From: Nonlabens spongiae
Lineage (GTDB): Bacteria > Bacteroidota > Bacteroidia > Flavobacteriales > Flavobacteriaceae
Direction: 5' to 3'
Assembly (NCBI RefSeq): GCF_002117125.1
Contig: NZ_CP019344.1
Coordinates: 1,550,001-1,614,000 of the forward strand
Length of the DNA: 64,000 nucleotides
How positions within the stretch are numbered: the first letter of the stretch is position 1; the number at the start of each line of letters is the position of its first letter. Below, piece after piece: positions 63,491-64,000 of this stretch. Made by a program: the position numbers and the translations under genes. Below the pieces are notes generated by a model. The model was not told the origin of the DNA, did not search any database, and saw only the letters and a program-made list of their open reading frames with translations.

Positions 63491-64000
63491 CTACAGCCAG
63501 CACTTCATCATGCGCCAGTTGCCATTGAGATCTTTCTTCAACTCAAAGGTAAGTCCTAGATCGCTGGCGAGCGACTTCATCTCGTCACTCAAGTATTGAT
63601 TAATTTCAAAATAGAGCAAACCGCCATTTTGAAGACTGGGAAGCGCGAGTTGCATGATTTTACGATAGAAAATCAACGGATCGTCATCACTCACAAAAAG
63701 CGCAAGGTGTGGCTCATAGTCGAGTACATTTTTTTGAATCTCGACTTTTTCCATGTCTCGCACATAGGGTGGGTTACTGACAATGATGTCAGCTTCTGGG
63801 ATGGATTCAGCTCTGAGAATATCTATTTGCACAAGCTTGATTCTCTCTACCAGATGCAAATTTGCGGCATTTTTTTTTGTAATCTCCAGCGTCATTTTTG
63901 AGACATCGGCAAGTGATATTTGCGCTTTCGCGAAAGCGAGACCTAAACTCAAACCTATACAACCCGTTCCCGTACCGATGTCCATGATTGTTTTGGGTGA
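63491..64000 (-). CDS. prmC: Release factor glutamine methyltransferase, 5' end outside window
   Basis: The frame is open to base 64000 (SPKTIMDIGTGTGCIGLSLG...), so the N-terminal helical domain lies beyond. The SAM motif DIGTGTGCIGLSL and the catalytic NPPY (IIVSNPPYVRD) identify PrmC/HemK, which methylates the Gln of the GGQ motif in release factors such as PrfB of this window. An internal ATG at 63985 is not the true start. The palindrome-encoded LAFAKAQ lies directly after the SAM motif. Confidence 0.94.
   Translation of the reverse strand, partial: SPKTIMDIGTGTGCIGLSLGLAFAKAQISLADVSKMTLEITKKNAANLHLVERIKLVQIDILRAESIPEADIIVSNPPYVRDMEKVEIQKNVLDYEPHLALFVSDDDPLIFYRKIMQLALPSLQNGGLLYFEINQYLSDEMKSLASDLGLTFELKKDLNGNWRMMKCWL
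63923..63938. repeat. Iterated palindrome copy 19 (in prmC, complete)
   Basis: Perfect copy followed by AGACC, as at copy 1. Read as AFAKA, only 892 bp from copy 18. Confidence 0.95.

Overview
The window looks like chromosomal DNA of a marine member of the Flavobacteriaceae (Bacteroidota), perhaps close to Nonlabens or Dokdonia. The genus is a guess. The phylum and family are well supported by TonB-plug and CarboxypepD_reg-like proteins, a protein with a type IX secretion sorting tail, BshA (bacillithiol synthesis), a fused alpha/beta 2-oxoacid dehydrogenase E1, the Bacteroidota form of RNA polymerase omega, and several promoters with the TAnnTTTG -7 box typical of the phylum. No rRNA or tRNA gene was seen.

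Layout. 1-17.5 kb: housekeeping genes (oligopeptidase B, YbaB, threonine aldolase, prfB, a TonB-type receptor, bshA behind a GH3/serine-hydrolase fusion, rlmH, rnz, pyrB-pyrR), with one AT-rich pair of unknown secreted proteins at 12.7-14.3 kb. 17.6-22.4 kb: an accessory island of polymorphic-toxin remnants. It holds a Hint/GIY-YIG toxin tail with an acidic presumed immunity gene, a decapitated EndoU-like toxin tail with two related presumed immunity genes, an amidase stub, and two RAYT transposase units bounded by inverted 33-bp REP hairpins. 22.5-45 kb: rpsA, a plug-VWA fusion, carB, rpmH, a Smr-less MutS2, a LOG protein, a degenerate M1-like barrel protein, the E1 enzyme, a potassium channel, miaA and a two-component pair. 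45-57.8 kb: a long minus-strand run (coaE, YbbR-like, GT2, a T9SS-exported FN3 protein, fabI, recN, DUF4835, coaBC, rpoZ, bamD, dapA). 57.9-64 kb: a 5'-nucleotidase split into two genes, a GIY-YIG/DUF4357 protein, a duplicated intergenic region carrying REPs and a copy of the ligA tail, ligA, and part of prmC.

The most striking signal is one 16-bp perfect palindrome, CGCTTTCGCGAAAGCG. Its 10-bp core TTTCGCGAAA occurs 19 times (14 complete copies, 4 with 15 of 16 bases, 1 half-decayed), about once per 3.4 kb. Fifteen copies are inside genes in all three reading frames (peptides AFAKA, LSRKR, RFRES), and four are intergenic. It behaves like a highly iterated genome-wide site, comparable in style to cyanobacterial HIP1. 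I know of no name for it in this group. The second notable system is the pairing of RAYT/REP units with toxin-immunity cassettes.

Functional links: PyrR, PyrB and CarB all belong to pyrimidine synthesis. PrfB and PrmC are release factor and release-factor methyltransferase. CoaBC and CoaE are two steps of coenzyme A synthesis. BamD, the TonB-type receptor and other secreted proteins serve the outer envelope.
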